NCBI GenBank assembly: GCA_003569205.1
Contig: BGOK01000011.1
Coordinates: forward strand, 1-64,000
Length of the DNA stretch: 64,000 nt
Reading direction: 5' to 3'
Source: Verrucomicrobiota bacterium
Lineage (GTDB): Bacteria > Verrucomicrobiota > Verrucomicrobiia > Opitutales > UBA953
Shown here: positions 19,716-28,550 of the stretch, piece after piece
Layout: every line of letters begins with the position of its first letter
Numbering within the stretch: the first letter of the stretch is position 1
Notes under the pieces: model-generated
Database searches by the model: none
Seen by the model: only the letters and a program-made list of their open reading frames with translations
Told to the model about the DNA's origin: nothing
Translations under genes and position numbers: made by a program

Positions 19716-20516
19716 ATGTCACCTTCGAAGAAATCCTCCACCGCTTGGTATGACTCGCCGTTATACTACGATATCGTCTATGCGGACTACACGAAGAAGG
19801 AGTCACGATTCATCGAAGGCATCGTTCAGCGCCATTGCCCGCAGATCAAGGGGCCGTTACGCGTGCTCGAGCCCGCCTGCGGTTCCGGGCGTCTGCTCGA
19901 GTCCATGGCGCTACGCGGTCATCATGTCGCTGGCTTTGACCTCAATCGCCATCAAGTCGCCTACGCCCAAAAACGCCTCAAGGCCAAGGGGCTAGCGGTG
20001 AAAGTCTGGCGCGATGGGCTCGAGGATTTTTCCTTACCCAAGGGGCAGCCTTATGACGTCGCCCATTGCTTCGTCAGTACCTTCAAATATGTCCGCACCG
20101 AACGCGGCGCGGTTGCCTCCCTGCGTCGTATGGCGAAGGCTTTACGCCCCGGTGGTCTTTGCCTGATTGGCATTCACCTGACCGATTATGCCAAGAACCC
20201 TCCTGACCATGAGCGCTGGGCGGGGCGTCGGCAGGGTATCCGGGTCGTGAGTGATACCTGGTCTGCACCCGCGGTCCGGACGCGCCGGACGGAGGCCATG
20301 CGGACACGCATGAAGATCACGCAGGACGGCAAGACATGGGAGGAAGAGACCCATTGGAAGTTTCGGACGTATTCGCCCACCGAGGTCCGGAGTCTCTTGG
20401 CTCAGGTACCAGAGCTGAAGTTGGTCGTCTGCCATGACTTCCATTATGACCTTGAGTCGACCCGCCCGCTCAAGGCCGACTATTCGGATATCATTCTAGT
20501 CCTGAAGAAGCGCTGA
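19716..20516 (+). CDS. Class I SAM-dependent methyltransferase
   Basis: 266-residue cytoplasmic protein with a Rossmann methyltransferase fold: N-terminal YDSPLYYDIVYADYTKKE, SAM-binding motif I VLEPACGSGRLLESMALRGHHVAGFDLN (about 50-77), motif II-like YDVAHCFVSTFKYV, and LRPGGLCLIGIHLTDY (post-II/III region). No substrate-specific domain is recognised, so the acceptor is unknown. The start ATG 19716 sits just past the G/C-rich repeat. Confidence 0.8.
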   Translation: MSPSKKSSTAWYDSPLYYDIVYADYTKKESRFIEGIVQRHCPQIKGPLRVLEPACGSGRLLESMALRGHHVAGFDLNRHQVAYAQKRLKAKGLAVKVWRDGLEDFSLPKGQPYDVAHCFVSTFKYVRTERGAVASLRRMAKALRPGGLCLIGIHLTDYAKNPPDHERWAGRRQGIRVVSDTWSAPAVRTRRTEAMRTRMKITQDGKTWEEETHWKFRTYSPTEVRSLLAQVPELKLVVCHDFHYDLESTRPLKADYSDIILVLKKR

Positions 20517-20580
20517 GCGGTCGGGCTGTTGGGGCTATCTATACCTTGTCCTTTAGGTTAAAGGCCCTTACAACCGAGGG

Positions 20581-21558
20581 ATGTCCTTGCCCCGCCTCTT
20601 CCTTGCCTTGTTGGGTGTCATGGCCTCTGTTGCGTCAGCGCAGGCCGCCATCGACTTCATGGAAGTCGATGCCGCGAAGAAGGTCATTACGATTGAGACC
20701 AACGCACCTGCCGACGTGGTCCGCTACACCCTGGATGGCCGTGACCCAGATTTTTCCGCAGGGGTCTATCTCGCTCCCATTGCGCTTCCAGAAGGTGGCA
20801 CGGTCAAAGCCGCGGTTTTCGTCGACCAGAAACGCATCGGGCCAGTCGTCAGCAAGTCTTTGACGGTTAATCCGTCCGACCTACCCAACTCCGCTAAGGT
20901 AGCCCTGACGCAGAATCGCGACCACCGAACCTACGATTGGGTCGAGCGCCACAACGCCATCCTCGCGCTGAATAAGCCCGGGGCTTCGCAGGCAAAAGTT
21001 ATCTTCCTGGGTGATTCGATTACGCACTTCTGGTCCGGCGAGCCGAAGTCGTCCCGCGTGGCCGGTGCTTTAACCTGGGACAAGTATATTGCCCCGCATG
21101 CCCCGCTCAACTTGGGCTATGGCTGGGACCGCACGGAGAATGTCCTCTGGCGTCTCCGGCATGGCGAAGTGAAGGGGCTGAGCCCCAAGGCCTACGTGGT
21201 CCTGATCGGGACGAATAACCTGAACACCAACACCGTCGCCGAAACCGTTGAAGGCATCGAAGCGGTGTGTGCTGAAATTCGCACCAAGTCGCCCGGCGCT
21301 AAGATTCTCCTGCTCGGTCTCCTGCCGCGTGGCGAACGCCCAGACGCCATGCGCCAGAAGGCTGCCGAGGTGAACTCGATGCTGGTGGTAAGCGCGCCCA
21401 AGATTTGTGACCGGTATATCGACCTCACCGCTCGGTTCATCCAGCCCGATGGGCGGATCACCCGCGCCATTATGTCGGACTTCCTGCACCCGACCGACGC
21501 CGGTTACGAGTTCATGGGGAAGGCCATTGACGACGCCCTGAAGGCTTGGGGTCTATAA
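20581..21558 (+). CDS. Secreted SGNH/GDSL esterase with N-terminal beta-sandwich
   Basis: 325 residues. Sec signal peptide (LPRLFLALLGVMASVASAQAA), then a small chitobiase/HEX C-terminal-like beta-sandwich (ITIETNAPADVVRYTLDGRDPDF...GTVKAAVFV, about 35-95), then an SGNH hydrolase of the PAF-acetylhydrolase type. Block I is IFLGDSITHFW (Ser about 145), block III VVLIGTNNLNTNT, and the catalytic Asp/His are in SDFLHPTDAGYEF. Probably an exported carbohydrate or lipid deacetylase. The gene stands alone between a methyltransferase gene and lexA. Confidence 0.85.
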   Translation: MSLPRLFLALLGVMASVASAQAAIDFMEVDAAKKVITIETNAPADVVRYTLDGRDPDFSAGVYLAPIALPEGGTVKAAVFVDQKRIGPVVSKSLTVNPSDLPNSAKVALTQNRDHRTYDWVERHNAILALNKPGASQAKVIFLGDSITHFWSGEPKSSRVAGALTWDKYIAPHAPLNLGYGWDRTENVLWRLRHGEVKGLSPKAYVVLIGTNNLNTNTVAETVEGIEAVCAEIRTKSPGAKILLLGLLPRGERPDAMRQKAAEVNSMLVVSAPKICDRYIDLTARFIQPDGRITRAIMSDFLHPTDAGYEFMGKAIDDALKAWGL

Positions 21559-21594
21559 GCAAAATTGCCCTCAGGACGGCCTGGGAGGGTCTTT

Positions 21595-21614
21595 GACCCC
21601 CTTTGGGTGGGGTC
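21595..21614 (+). terminator. Possible terminator after the SGNH esterase gene
   Basis: GACCCC / GGGGTC 6-bp stem with an 8-base loop, 36 bp after the stop codon. The following T-tract is weak (CACCTTTT), so efficiency is doubtful. Confidence 0.3.
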
Positions 21615-21653
21615 CCGGGCACCTTTTAGGGGCTTTCACTGAGTTATTGACAG

Positions 21654-21683
21654 GTGAACAAATTTTCAGAAACATCCGTTCAC
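21654..21683 (+). promoter_or_regulatory. Possible LexA operator/promoter in front of lexA
   Basis: Immediately before the lexA ATG are a TTGACA -35-like box (21647-21652), a widely spaced inverted repeat GTGAAC...GTTCAC (21654-21659 / 21678-21683), and an imperfect palindrome TGAACAAATTTTCA (21655-21668) reminiscent of GAAC-N4-type SOS boxes. Self-repression is usual for lexA. The exact operator cannot be fixed from one site. Confidence 0.35.
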
Positions 21684-21684
21684 T

Positions 21685-22347
21685 ATGGAAGCACTCACTA
21701 AAAAGCAGCAGGCCATCCTCGACTACATGCGCCAGCATGTCGCCGAACTTTCCTATTGGCCGAGCATCCGCGATATCCAGGCCAAGTTCCGCTTCGCCAG
21801 CACGAACGCCGTCTTCGGCCACCTGCAGGCCCTCGAGCGCAAGGGCGTCCTTCAGCGCATCCCTGGCGCGGCTCGAGCTTACAAGATCGCCCCCGAGGTC
21901 AGTGCTGACCTTTCCGAGACGGTCATCCGTTATGAGAGCCCGAGCGATGACCAAATCGTTAACTTTGAGGAAGTGAAGTTCGCCGGGGCTATTGCCGCGG
22001 GTCTCCCTGACTATACCGAATCCTCGGGCGTCCTTTCCTCGATGCAGGTGCCGATTGCCGCCGGTTCGCGTCGCCGCTCGCCAGAGTCCTTCGCGCTGCG
22101 CGTCCGTGGTGACTCCATGATCGATGCCGACATCAACGATGGCGATACGGTCATCATCGAGCCTGGCCAACCGAAGCACGGCGATATCGTCGCGGCTTTG
22201 ATTGACGGTGAGACGACCTTGAAGCGCTTGATCAAGCAGGGTGGTAAGGTCTTCTTGAAGGCCGAAAACAAGAACTACCCCGACCTTATGCCAGTGAATG
22301 AACTAGTGATTCAAGGCCTCGCCAAGACGGTGATGCGCCGGATCTAA
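21685..22347 (+). CDS. lexA: LexA repressor
   Basis: SOS-response repressor that cleaves itself when RecA filaments form. 220 residues. N-terminal winged helix (LTKKQQAILDYMRQHVAELSYWPSIRDIQAKFRFASTNAVFGHLQALERKGVLQRI) and C-terminal S24 peptidase. The cleavage bond Ala-Gly lies in AGAIAAGLPD (about 105/106), nucleophile Ser in GDSMIDADI (144), general-base Lys in TTLKRLIK (180); the Ser-Lys spacing is family-typical. All catalytic parts are intact. It reads as a single-gene unit with its own upstream symmetric site. Confidence 0.95.
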   Translation: MEALTKKQQAILDYMRQHVAELSYWPSIRDIQAKFRFASTNAVFGHLQALERKGVLQRIPGAARAYKIAPEVSADLSETVIRYESPSDDQIVNFEEVKFAGAIAAGLPDYTESSGVLSSMQVPIAAGSRRRSPESFALRVRGDSMIDADINDGDTVIIEPGQPKHGDIVAALIDGETTLKRLIKQGGKVFLKAENKNYPDLMPVNELVIQGLAKTVMRRI

Positions 22348-22353
22348 ACGGTC

Positions 22354-23091
22354 CTAGCGCAAGACTTGGACGAGGTCGGCCGGTCGTTCGAGGTGAACGG
22401 CGTGGCCGCAGCCTTCGATGACACTGAGGCGTGCCTTGGGCAGACGCTCACCTATCCGCCGCGCGAGCTCCGTGAACTTGGGGTCATGTTCGCCCGTAAC
22501 GAGGTCGACGGGCCCGTTCAGCTCGCGGAGGCGTTCCCAGAGCGAGGGGAGTCGCCCGGTGCCGACGTGTTCCAGACTTAGGGCGAGGCCTTCTGGGTCG
22601 TTTTGGTGCCGGCGAGACAGGATGGGCTCAAGTTGCGGGGCGGGCAGGGCTAGGAGGGTCCGGAAGAAGGGCTGGTTGTGCCAATACTTGTAGAAAGTCG
22701 GTAGGCCTCCAGTCCGGAGATATTTCGCCACGGCAGCATCCGCATAGGTCCGTTCCGTCCGTTCGGCTTCCGTGGCCAGACCCGGGCTAGCACCGACGAG
22801 GATGAGCTGTCGGAACTTGCCAGGATTGGCCAAGGCCCAGTGCAGGGCAAGCCGTCCGCCCATCGAGTAGCCGAGGACCGTCACTGGCTCCGTTACAGCC
22901 CGGATCGACTCATCCAAAATGGCCAGGTGTGCGGCTAAGGAATAGTCGGCTGGCGTGCGCAGGCCGCGGCGCGAACCATGGCCCGGGAAATCGGGTGCCA
23001 CCAGTTCGTGGCCGGTGGGCAGGACGGCCCGCAGGGGCTCGAAGTCGGCGCCTTCACCGGTGAAGCCGTGGCAAGCGAGGATCGTTGCCAT
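22354..23091 (-). CDS. MenH-like alpha/beta hydrolase
   Basis: 245-residue cytoplasmic alpha/beta hydrolase closest in pattern to MenH (SHCHC synthase of menaquinone synthesis): ILACHGFTGEGADFEPL, PDFPGHG, nucleophile elbow GYSMGGRLAL (Ser76), LVGASPGL, DLVTGEHDPKF (catalytic Asp) and GCGHAVHLERP (His). No other men gene is near, so a true MenH role is not proven. It starts 8 bp after the upstream exported hydrolase ends, so the two are probably one operon. It is convergent with lexA, with 6 bp between stops. Confidence 0.8.
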   Translation of the reverse strand: MATILACHGFTGEGADFEPLRAVLPTGHELVAPDFPGHGSRRGLRTPADYSLAAHLAILDESIRAVTEPVTVLGYSMGGRLALHWALANPGKFRQLILVGASPGLATEAERTERTYADAAVAKYLRTGGLPTFYKYWHNQPFFRTLLALPAPQLEPILSRRHQNDPEGLALSLEHVGTGRLPSLWERLRELNGPVDLVTGEHDPKFTELARRIGERLPKARLSVIEGCGHAVHLERPADLVQVLR

Positions 23092-23099
23092 GGATGCGC

Positions 23100-23945
23100 T
23101 TAGCGTTTCACGCCGAGGGCACGGTCGGTCCAGACGAGCGCCCGTTCGACCGTCTCTTTGTTCACGGAATTGTGCCCCGTGTTGGGGAGGGCCAGGAGTT
23201 CGACCGTCGCCCCCGCCTTCTTCATCGCAGTGAAAAGGTTCGTGCCTTGCACGGGTGTGACGAGGGTATCTTTGGCGCCGAAGACTAAAAGTGACGGGGC
23301 AGATTTAGCGGTCACGTGGGTGACTGGGCTGGCCTCGAGTCCGAGCGGTAGCTTATTTTTAACGGGTCCACCAAGGAGCATGGCGACCAAATTAATCGAT
23401 GTATCGAGGCGCTCGTCGTACCCACCAGCGATGGCGTCCTTGATGATTAAGCCGAAGTCGGTGGGACCGCTGAAGTTCACGACCGCCTGGACTTCGGTGC
23501 CTTGATCCTGACGTGCGCCGATGAGCGAAACCATCGTGCCGCCCGCCGAGTGTCCCCAAGCCGCGATGCGCTTGCCGTCGTAGCCGTAGTCGGCCTGGTG
23601 CGTACGCAGCCACTTGACGGCGGCGCGGGCGTCTTCGAGCTGGGCAGGGAAGGGAGCTTGGGTCGAGAAGCGGTAATTCATCGACGCGACGACATACCCT
23701 CGGGCGGTCAAGGCCGCGATGGGCGGGTTTTCCTTGCCGCCCGTGACCCACCCGCCGCCGTGAATCCAGAGGACCACGGGCGCACCCTTGGGGTCAGCCG
23801 GGAGACGCAGGTCGAGTTTCTGCCGGGCATGGCCGTTTTCGACGTAGGCCACATCCTTCTTGAGGGAAGGGGGGCTCTCGGCGCCGGGCGACCCAACCGG
23901 CATCATTAGGGCGGCGAGGGCGGTCAAAAATAGGCGGAAAGGCAT
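23100..23945 (-). CDS. Exported alpha/beta hydrolase (BD-FAE/lipase-like esterase)
   Basis: 281 residues with a Sec signal (MPFRLFLTALAALMMPVGSPGA). The oxyanion-hole motif HGGGW (62-66), nucleophile elbow GHSAGG (Ser133) and late GAKDTLV / TGHNSV segments give a complete Ser-Asp-His set of the hormone-sensitive-lipase/BD-FAE group. Likely an esterase acting on ester substituents of polysaccharides or small esters outside the cytoplasm. It heads a two-gene unit with the MenH-like gene and diverges from the flavin reductase gene. Confidence 0.82.
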   Translation of the reverse strand: MPFRLFLTALAALMMPVGSPGAESPPSLKKDVAYVENGHARQKLDLRLPADPKGAPVVLWIHGGGWVTGGKENPPIAALTARGYVVASMNYRFSTQAPFPAQLEDARAAVKWLRTHQADYGYDGKRIAAWGHSAGGTMVSLIGARQDQGTEVQAVVNFSGPTDFGLIIKDAIAGGYDERLDTSINLVAMLLGGPVKNKLPLGLEASPVTHVTAKSAPSLLVFGAKDTLVTPVQGTNLFTAMKKAGATVELLALPNTGHNSVNKETVERALVWTDRALGVKR

Positions 23946-24033
23946 GCCTAGGTCTATTTCACAGGGCGGCGGTTGGACAGAAAAAAAGGGGGAACAGAAA
24001 CGCCGCTCGGCTGACTAAAAGAAACCCTACCCT

Positions 24034-24519
24034 ATGCCCGGCATTCGCGTTAAACCATGGAACCGTGTCGACGGCCCTATCTACAGTCTGGCCACGACTG
24101 CGAAGGGGAAGGGTAACCTTAATATTTGCAGTTACGTGACGCCCATCTCGATGAAGCCCAAACGCTTTATCGTCGGCGTGTACAAGGACACTAAGACGCT
24201 GGAGAACCTCGAGGCTAACCCGATTGGTCTGCTCAACTATCTCGCGCAAGACCAGGCCAACCACATCAAGCTTCTCGGTAAGAAGTCCGGCCATAACGTC
24301 GATAAGGTCGCCCAGCTCGGGGGCGAGGTCGAACATGTCGCCGATGGCCTCTACCGTTTAAAGGGCGCCATCGCCACGCTCCGTCTCCGTTTCATGGAGC
24401 GGCTCGATTGCGGTGATCACTGGGCCTGGCTCGCGAATGTCGATTCGTACGAGAATCTCCGCGAAGCCCCCGCGTTGACGCTGGAAGAGCTCAAGCGTCT
24501 GAAGCTGATTTTGGCCTAA
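24034..24519 (+). CDS. Flavin reductase family protein
   Basis: 161-residue cytoplasmic FMN-binding split-barrel protein (PF01613-like): PIYSLATTAKGKGNLNICSYVTPISMKPKRFIVGVYKDTKTLENLEANPIGLLNYL is the family's flavin-binding face. It probably reduces or carries flavin for a partner oxygenase or redox enzyme that is not evident nearby. Its stop lies 3 bp from the stop of convergent speA. Confidence 0.8.
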   Translation: MPGIRVKPWNRVDGPIYSLATTAKGKGNLNICSYVTPISMKPKRFIVGVYKDTKTLENLEANPIGLLNYLAQDQANHIKLLGKKSGHNVDKVAQLGGEVEHVADGLYRLKGAIATLRLRFMERLDCGDHWAWLANVDSYENLREAPALTLEELKRLKLILA

Positions 24520-24522
24520 GGC

Positions 24523-26498
24523 TTACTTGCCCTTCGGACGAACCTTCTTGAGCTTCACTGGCTTCTCCTCGCGCTCCGGAATCAGGTAGGTGCGGCCACG
24601 GATTAGGCGCTCGTAGAGGTCAACCATCGCGACGCCTTCGCGCGGACGGACGGAGTCGGCCTTGGTGGCCTTATCCACTTGGCGCTTGAGCATGCGGCAG
24701 AGATCTTCCGCGTTATACTGAATCATCCCGAGGATGCGTTCGACCGAGTAGCCCGGGATACTTTCTTCGATGTAGAAGCCATCCGCTTCGTCGTCTTCGA
24801 GGAAGACGTGGGCTTCGTTCACCCGACCGAAGAGGTTGTGCAAATCGCCCATGATGTCCTGGTAGGCGCCGACCATGAAGGCCCCAATGTAGTAGGGTTT
24901 TCCAGCTTTGAACGGGTGCAGGGCGAGCGTCTTGCGGACGTCCTCCAAGTCGATGAAGTCATCTACCTTACCGTCGGAGTCGCACGTGATGTCCACGAGC
25001 GTGGCTTGGACCGTGGGGCGCTCATTGAGGCGGTGGATCGGGGCGATCGGGAAGAGCTGATCCAAGGCCCAGTGGTCGAGCAGGGATTGGAAGACCGAGA
25101 AATTACAGACATACTGCTCGGCCAGCATGGAGTCCAGGCGGGCCAGCTCATCCGGGATGTCCGCGGTATGGGCGAGGTCGGCGCGGATCTGACGACAGAT
25201 GTCCCAGAAAAGCCGATCGGCCAGCGCGCGTTCTTCGAGCTTCAGGTTGCCGAGGCTGAAACGGGCATGGGCTTCTTCGCGCTTTTCCTTGGCGTCGTGG
25301 TAGCGTTCCAGCGGGTCAAACTTCCGCTTGTTCTTCCGGATGGCTTCAAGCTCGCTGATCAGCTGGTGCGGCTTGCCCTTGGAGAGGTCGACCTTGCCTT
25401 CGTCGCGGGTGATGCGGTCAACGGCTTCGAAGATGAGAATCGAGTGTGGGGCGACGAGGGCGCGGCCGGATTCCGAGACGATGTCCGGGAGGGCGACGTT
25501 ACTTTCTTCGCAGATTTGTTTGATGTTCGCAACGACGTCGCGGGCGTAGCCTTCCATGCTGTAGTTCATGGAGGACTCATAGGCCGAACGGCTACCGTCG
25601 TAGTCGATGCCTAAGCCGCCACCGACGTCGAGCAGGCCCATGGGGAAGCCCATGCGCTTGAGTTCGCAGTAGAAGCGGGTGGCTTCGACCACGGCCTTTT
25701 TGATGGTCCCAATATTCGGCACTTGTGAGCCGATGTGGAAGTGGACGAGACGTAGGGCGTCCTTCATCTTAGCCTTGGTCAGGCGCTGGGCGACTTCGAC
25801 AATCTCGGAGGCGGTGAGGCCGAATTTCGCGTTCTCCCCCGTGCTGTCCGCCCACTTGCCTTCGCCGGGGGTGGTGAGCTTGACGCGGAGGCCGATCTGC
25901 GGCTGCACGCCCATGCGGCGGGCGATGCGGATGATGGCGTCGATTTCAGAGAGCTGCTCGACGACGATGATGGTCTGCTTGCCGAGGCGTCGGCCCATGA
26001 GGGCGAGCTCGATGTACTCTTCGTCTTTATAGCCGTTGCAGATGAGGAGGGCTTTACGGTTCTCGAGCAGGGCGAGCGCAATGATGAGCTCAGGCTTGGA
26101 GCCGGCTTCGAGGCCGAAGTCATATTCTTCGCCGGCGTCGAGGATTTCTTCGACGACTTCGCGGAGTTGGTTGACCTTGATCGGAAAGACACCGCGGTAG
26201 CGGCCTTCGTAGCCTTCTTCGTCGATGGCCTTGCGGAACGCTTCGTTAATCTGAATGACGCGCTGGCGCAGCATGTCCTGCACGCGGATGGTCAGCGGGG
26301 GCTTGAGGCCCGAGGCTTCGACTTCCTTGATGATGTCGGCAATGCGGATCTTCCGGTGGTCCCCTTCGGGTGGACGCACAGGTTGCCCTGCGGATCGACG
26401 GAGAAGTTGTTACCTCCCCAGCGTTTGAAGCCGTAGTAGTCTTCGGCGTCTTTAGTGGTCCAAGGCGTTGGTTTGCTCACGTGAGTAGGCGAGGACAT
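24523..26498 (-). CDS. speA: Biosynthetic arginine decarboxylase SpeA, frameshifted near the N-terminus
   Basis: PLP-dependent enzyme making agmatine from arginine for polyamine synthesis. The long ORF (24523-26379, GTG start) carries the barrel (PIKVNQLREVVEEIL with the PLP Lys, FGLEAGSKPELIIAL, HFHIGSQ, DVGGGLGIDYDGS, SESGRALVAPHS) and C-terminal domains. The missing start lies in another frame: MSSPTHVSKPTPWTTKDAEDYYGFKRWGGNNFSVDP...VHPKG from ATG 26498, the classic SpeA N-terminus. One extra C in the CCCC run at 26361-26364 joins VHPKG to DHRKIRIADI and gives 658 residues, the E. coli SpeA size. As written the gene is broken; assembly error is plausible. Product identity is secure. Confidence 0.9.
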
Positions 26499-26593
26499 TT
26501 TATCCCCCTGCCGGAATCGCAAGGGGAAATCTCATCCGCCGGGCGGGTGCCTTCCGGCTCGACCCACCGAGGGGTCGGGGTTGTGATGCTGCC

Positions 26594-27322
26594 ATGCCCA
26601 CTTCCCGAGTCATCCCAGCGACGCTTGCGTTACGGAAGGCGCTCGCGGGCTTGGCCTTTCCGAAGCCGGCGGATTTGGTCTACCGGCCGTTGGATTACGC
26701 TTGGGAGGCCCACGAGGCTTACCTTCGGCGTTATGCGGCGGCTGGCCCCCGCCGCGTGCTGTTCTTAGGGATGAATCCCGGGCCATTTGGCATGGCGCAG
26801 ACGGGCGTGCCGTTTGGCGAGGTCGCCGTCGTCCGTGACTGGCTCGGGCTGGAGATGCCAGTCGGGCGTCCCCCCGTCGAACATCCGAGTAAAAAAGTGA
26901 CGGGGTTTGCGTGCCATCGCTCCGAGGTCAGCGGTCGTCGCCTCTGGGGGCTGTTTCAGGAGCGCTTTGTCACCCCAGAGCGTTTCTTTACTGATCACCT
27001 GGTGCACAACTATTGCCCGCTGCTTTTCTTGGAGAATACCAAACTGGGTCGCAACGTGGTGCCAGAGGAATTACCGGCTGAGTCGATGGCGCCCGTGAAC
27101 AAAGCCTGCGATAAACTCCTGCGCACGATGGTCGAAGCCTTGGGCGTGACGACGGTCGTCGGCGTCGGCGGCTATGCCGAAGAGCGTGCCCGTGAGGCCC
27201 TCGATGGTTTGCTGGTAACCTTTGCGAAGGTGCCACACCCGAGCCCAGCTAATCCCGTCGCCAATCGCGGTTGGTCCGCCGCCGCCACTAAAGCTTTGGT
27301 GGAGCATGGGGTATGGCGTTAA
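26594..27322 (+). CDS. smug1: SMUG1-type single-strand-selective uracil-DNA glycosylase
   Basis: Base-excision repair enzyme removing uracil and some oxidised pyrimidines from DNA. 242 residues. The SMUG1 active-site motif GMNPGPFGMAQTGVPFGEV (about 59-77) is followed by VVRDWLGLEMPVG, EHPSKKVTGFACHRSEVSGRRLWGLF, HNYCPLLFLE and the intercalating-loop motif HPSPANPVANRGW (about 213-225), all matching animal SMUG1 very closely. Such proteins are known from a limited set of bacteria. It diverges from speA and overlaps the next methyltransferase gene by 10 bp. Identification from motifs is strong. Confidence 0.93.
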   Translation: MPTSRVIPATLALRKALAGLAFPKPADLVYRPLDYAWEAHEAYLRRYAAAGPRRVLFLGMNPGPFGMAQTGVPFGEVAVVRDWLGLEMPVGRPPVEHPSKKVTGFACHRSEVSGRRLWGLFQERFVTPERFFTDHLVHNYCPLLFLENTKLGRNVVPEELPAESMAPVNKACDKLLRTMVEALGVTTVVGVGGYAEERAREALDGLLVTFAKVPHPSPANPVANRGWSAAATKALVEHGVWR

Positions 27323-28122
27323 TCGAAGAAATCCTCGGTCGGCCCGCGATGCGCCAAGCGTTATGGCGTTGGTGGTATCCGTACTTCACCCGACGGGTCC
27401 GTACCCAAGGTATCGACTTTTTGAACTACGCCTTCGAGACCGAGCCGCCGATGGGGATTCCCTTGGCGCCCGCCGATGAGCCGTTTCGTCCGAATATTCA
27501 ACTCTACCATCACGTCGCGGCAGTGGCTGGGCTAGCCGGGGCTCGCGTGCTCGAGGTGAGTTGTGGGCATGGCGGCGGGGCGTCCTACCTGACGCGTACC
27601 TTCGGGCCGGCGGAATACGTTGCGCTCGACCTCAACCCCGAGGGCATCCGCTACTGCCAAACGCGCCACCAGGTGGCCAACTTGCGGTTCATCCAAGGGG
27701 ATGCGATGGCGCTGCCATTTCCGGATGGGTCGTTCGATGTGGTGGTGAATGTCGAGGCTTCGCATTGCTACCCAGATTTCCGAAAATTCGTCGATGAGGC
27801 CGCTCGCGTACTTAAGCCGGGCGGTCGGTTGGTCCATGCTGACCTACGCTATCCGTCACAGGTAGTCTCATGGGTCGAAGACTTGGCGCGGTATCCGTCT
27901 TTACGGCTAGAAAAGATGCGCCTTATCAATCCCGAGGTTGTCCGAGGGATGGAACTCAACACTCCCCGCTACACGGCGATGATCCGTACGTGTTTCCCGT
28001 GGTTCCTGCAACGGCTCGGGCTCGACTTCGCCGGCGTCCAGGGCTCCCGGTTACACCGCGATGCCCTGAGCGGTGAACTCAGTTACCGGAGCTTCGTCTT
28101 GCGCAAGCGACCTACTGCTTAG
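27313..28122 (+). CDS. SAM-dependent methyltransferase, phthiotriolone-methyltransferase-like
   Basis: 269-residue class I methyltransferase: motif I VLEVSCGHGGGASYLTRTFGPAEYVALDLN (about 77-106), FIQGDAMALPFPDGSFDVVVNVEASHCYPDF and LKPGGRLVHADL. The sequence style (SCGHGGGAS, VEASHCYPD, a hydrophobic N-terminal YPYFTRRV region) resembles the phthiotriolone/phenolphthiotriolone methyltransferases annotated outside mycobacteria, where the real substrate is unknown. It starts inside the end of the SMUG1 gene (10-bp overlap), so co-translation is likely without an obvious functional link. The 3' end overlaps the convergent membrane gene by 4 bp. Confidence 0.82.
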   Translation: MALIEEILGRPAMRQALWRWWYPYFTRRVRTQGIDFLNYAFETEPPMGIPLAPADEPFRPNIQLYHHVAAVAGLAGARVLEVSCGHGGGASYLTRTFGPAEYVALDLNPEGIRYCQTRHQVANLRFIQGDAMALPFPDGSFDVVVNVEASHCYPDFRKFVDEAARVLKPGGRLVHADLRYPSQVVSWVEDLARYPSLRLEKMRLINPEVVRGMELNTPRYTAMIRTCFPWFLQRLGLDFAGVQGSRLHRDALSGELSYRSFVLRKRPTA

Positions 28123-28550
28123 CCCTTATGAATCGGGGGCGGCGTGCTGCTCAGGCCGCGGTTCCGGAGGCCGTTCAGGACGATGAGGTTAATCAAGTGC
28201 ATCACGCCAAGGACGATTACAACCACGCCTAGCTTCCAGCTAAGGTGCTCGGCCACGGTGAGGCCACGCTCTGGGGGCGTCCCGGTCGAAAGGAAGAGCA
28301 GCATGAAGCCGAAGTTCACTAGGTAGAAGCCGATGATCAGGAGGTTGTTGACCGAGTCGGCCATGGCCGCATTGCCGTGGAAGGCGTCGACGAGAAAGGC
28401 TCGGCCGCTGCGGAAGAGGGTCCGCCCGACCCAGAGGGTGATGGCGAGCGCCGCGACAAAGTAGATGCCGTATTCGATGAAGCTGAGCGGATCCGTCACT
28501 GCATGGTTAGGTTCCGCGGCGAGGGCTGCGAAGAGGGTGAGCGGGTTCAT
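28119..28550 (-). CDS. Uncharacterised small integral membrane protein
   Basis: 143 residues with three hydrophobic spans: IEYGIYFVAALAITLWVG (about 25-42), NNLLIIGFYLVNFGFMLLFLS (about 68-88) and LGVVVIVLGVMHLINLIVL (about 107-125). The short N-terminus before the first span contains no clear signal cleavage site. No family recognised. It is convergent with the methyltransferase gene (4-bp overlap) and followed, on its 5' side, by a 337-bp gene-poor stretch. Confidence 0.7.
   Translation of the reverse strand: MNPLTLFAALAAEPNHAVTDPLSFIEYGIYFVAALAITLWVGRTLFRSGRAFLVDAFHGNAAMADSVNNLLIIGFYLVNFGFMLLFLSTGTPPERGLTVAEHLSWKLGVVVIVLGVMHLINLIVLNGLRNRGLSSTPPPIHKG

Noticed and set aside
22354-23091. Definite menaquinone gene menH
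   Set aside because: Motifs fit, but no other men gene is nearby, so only MenH-like is claimed.
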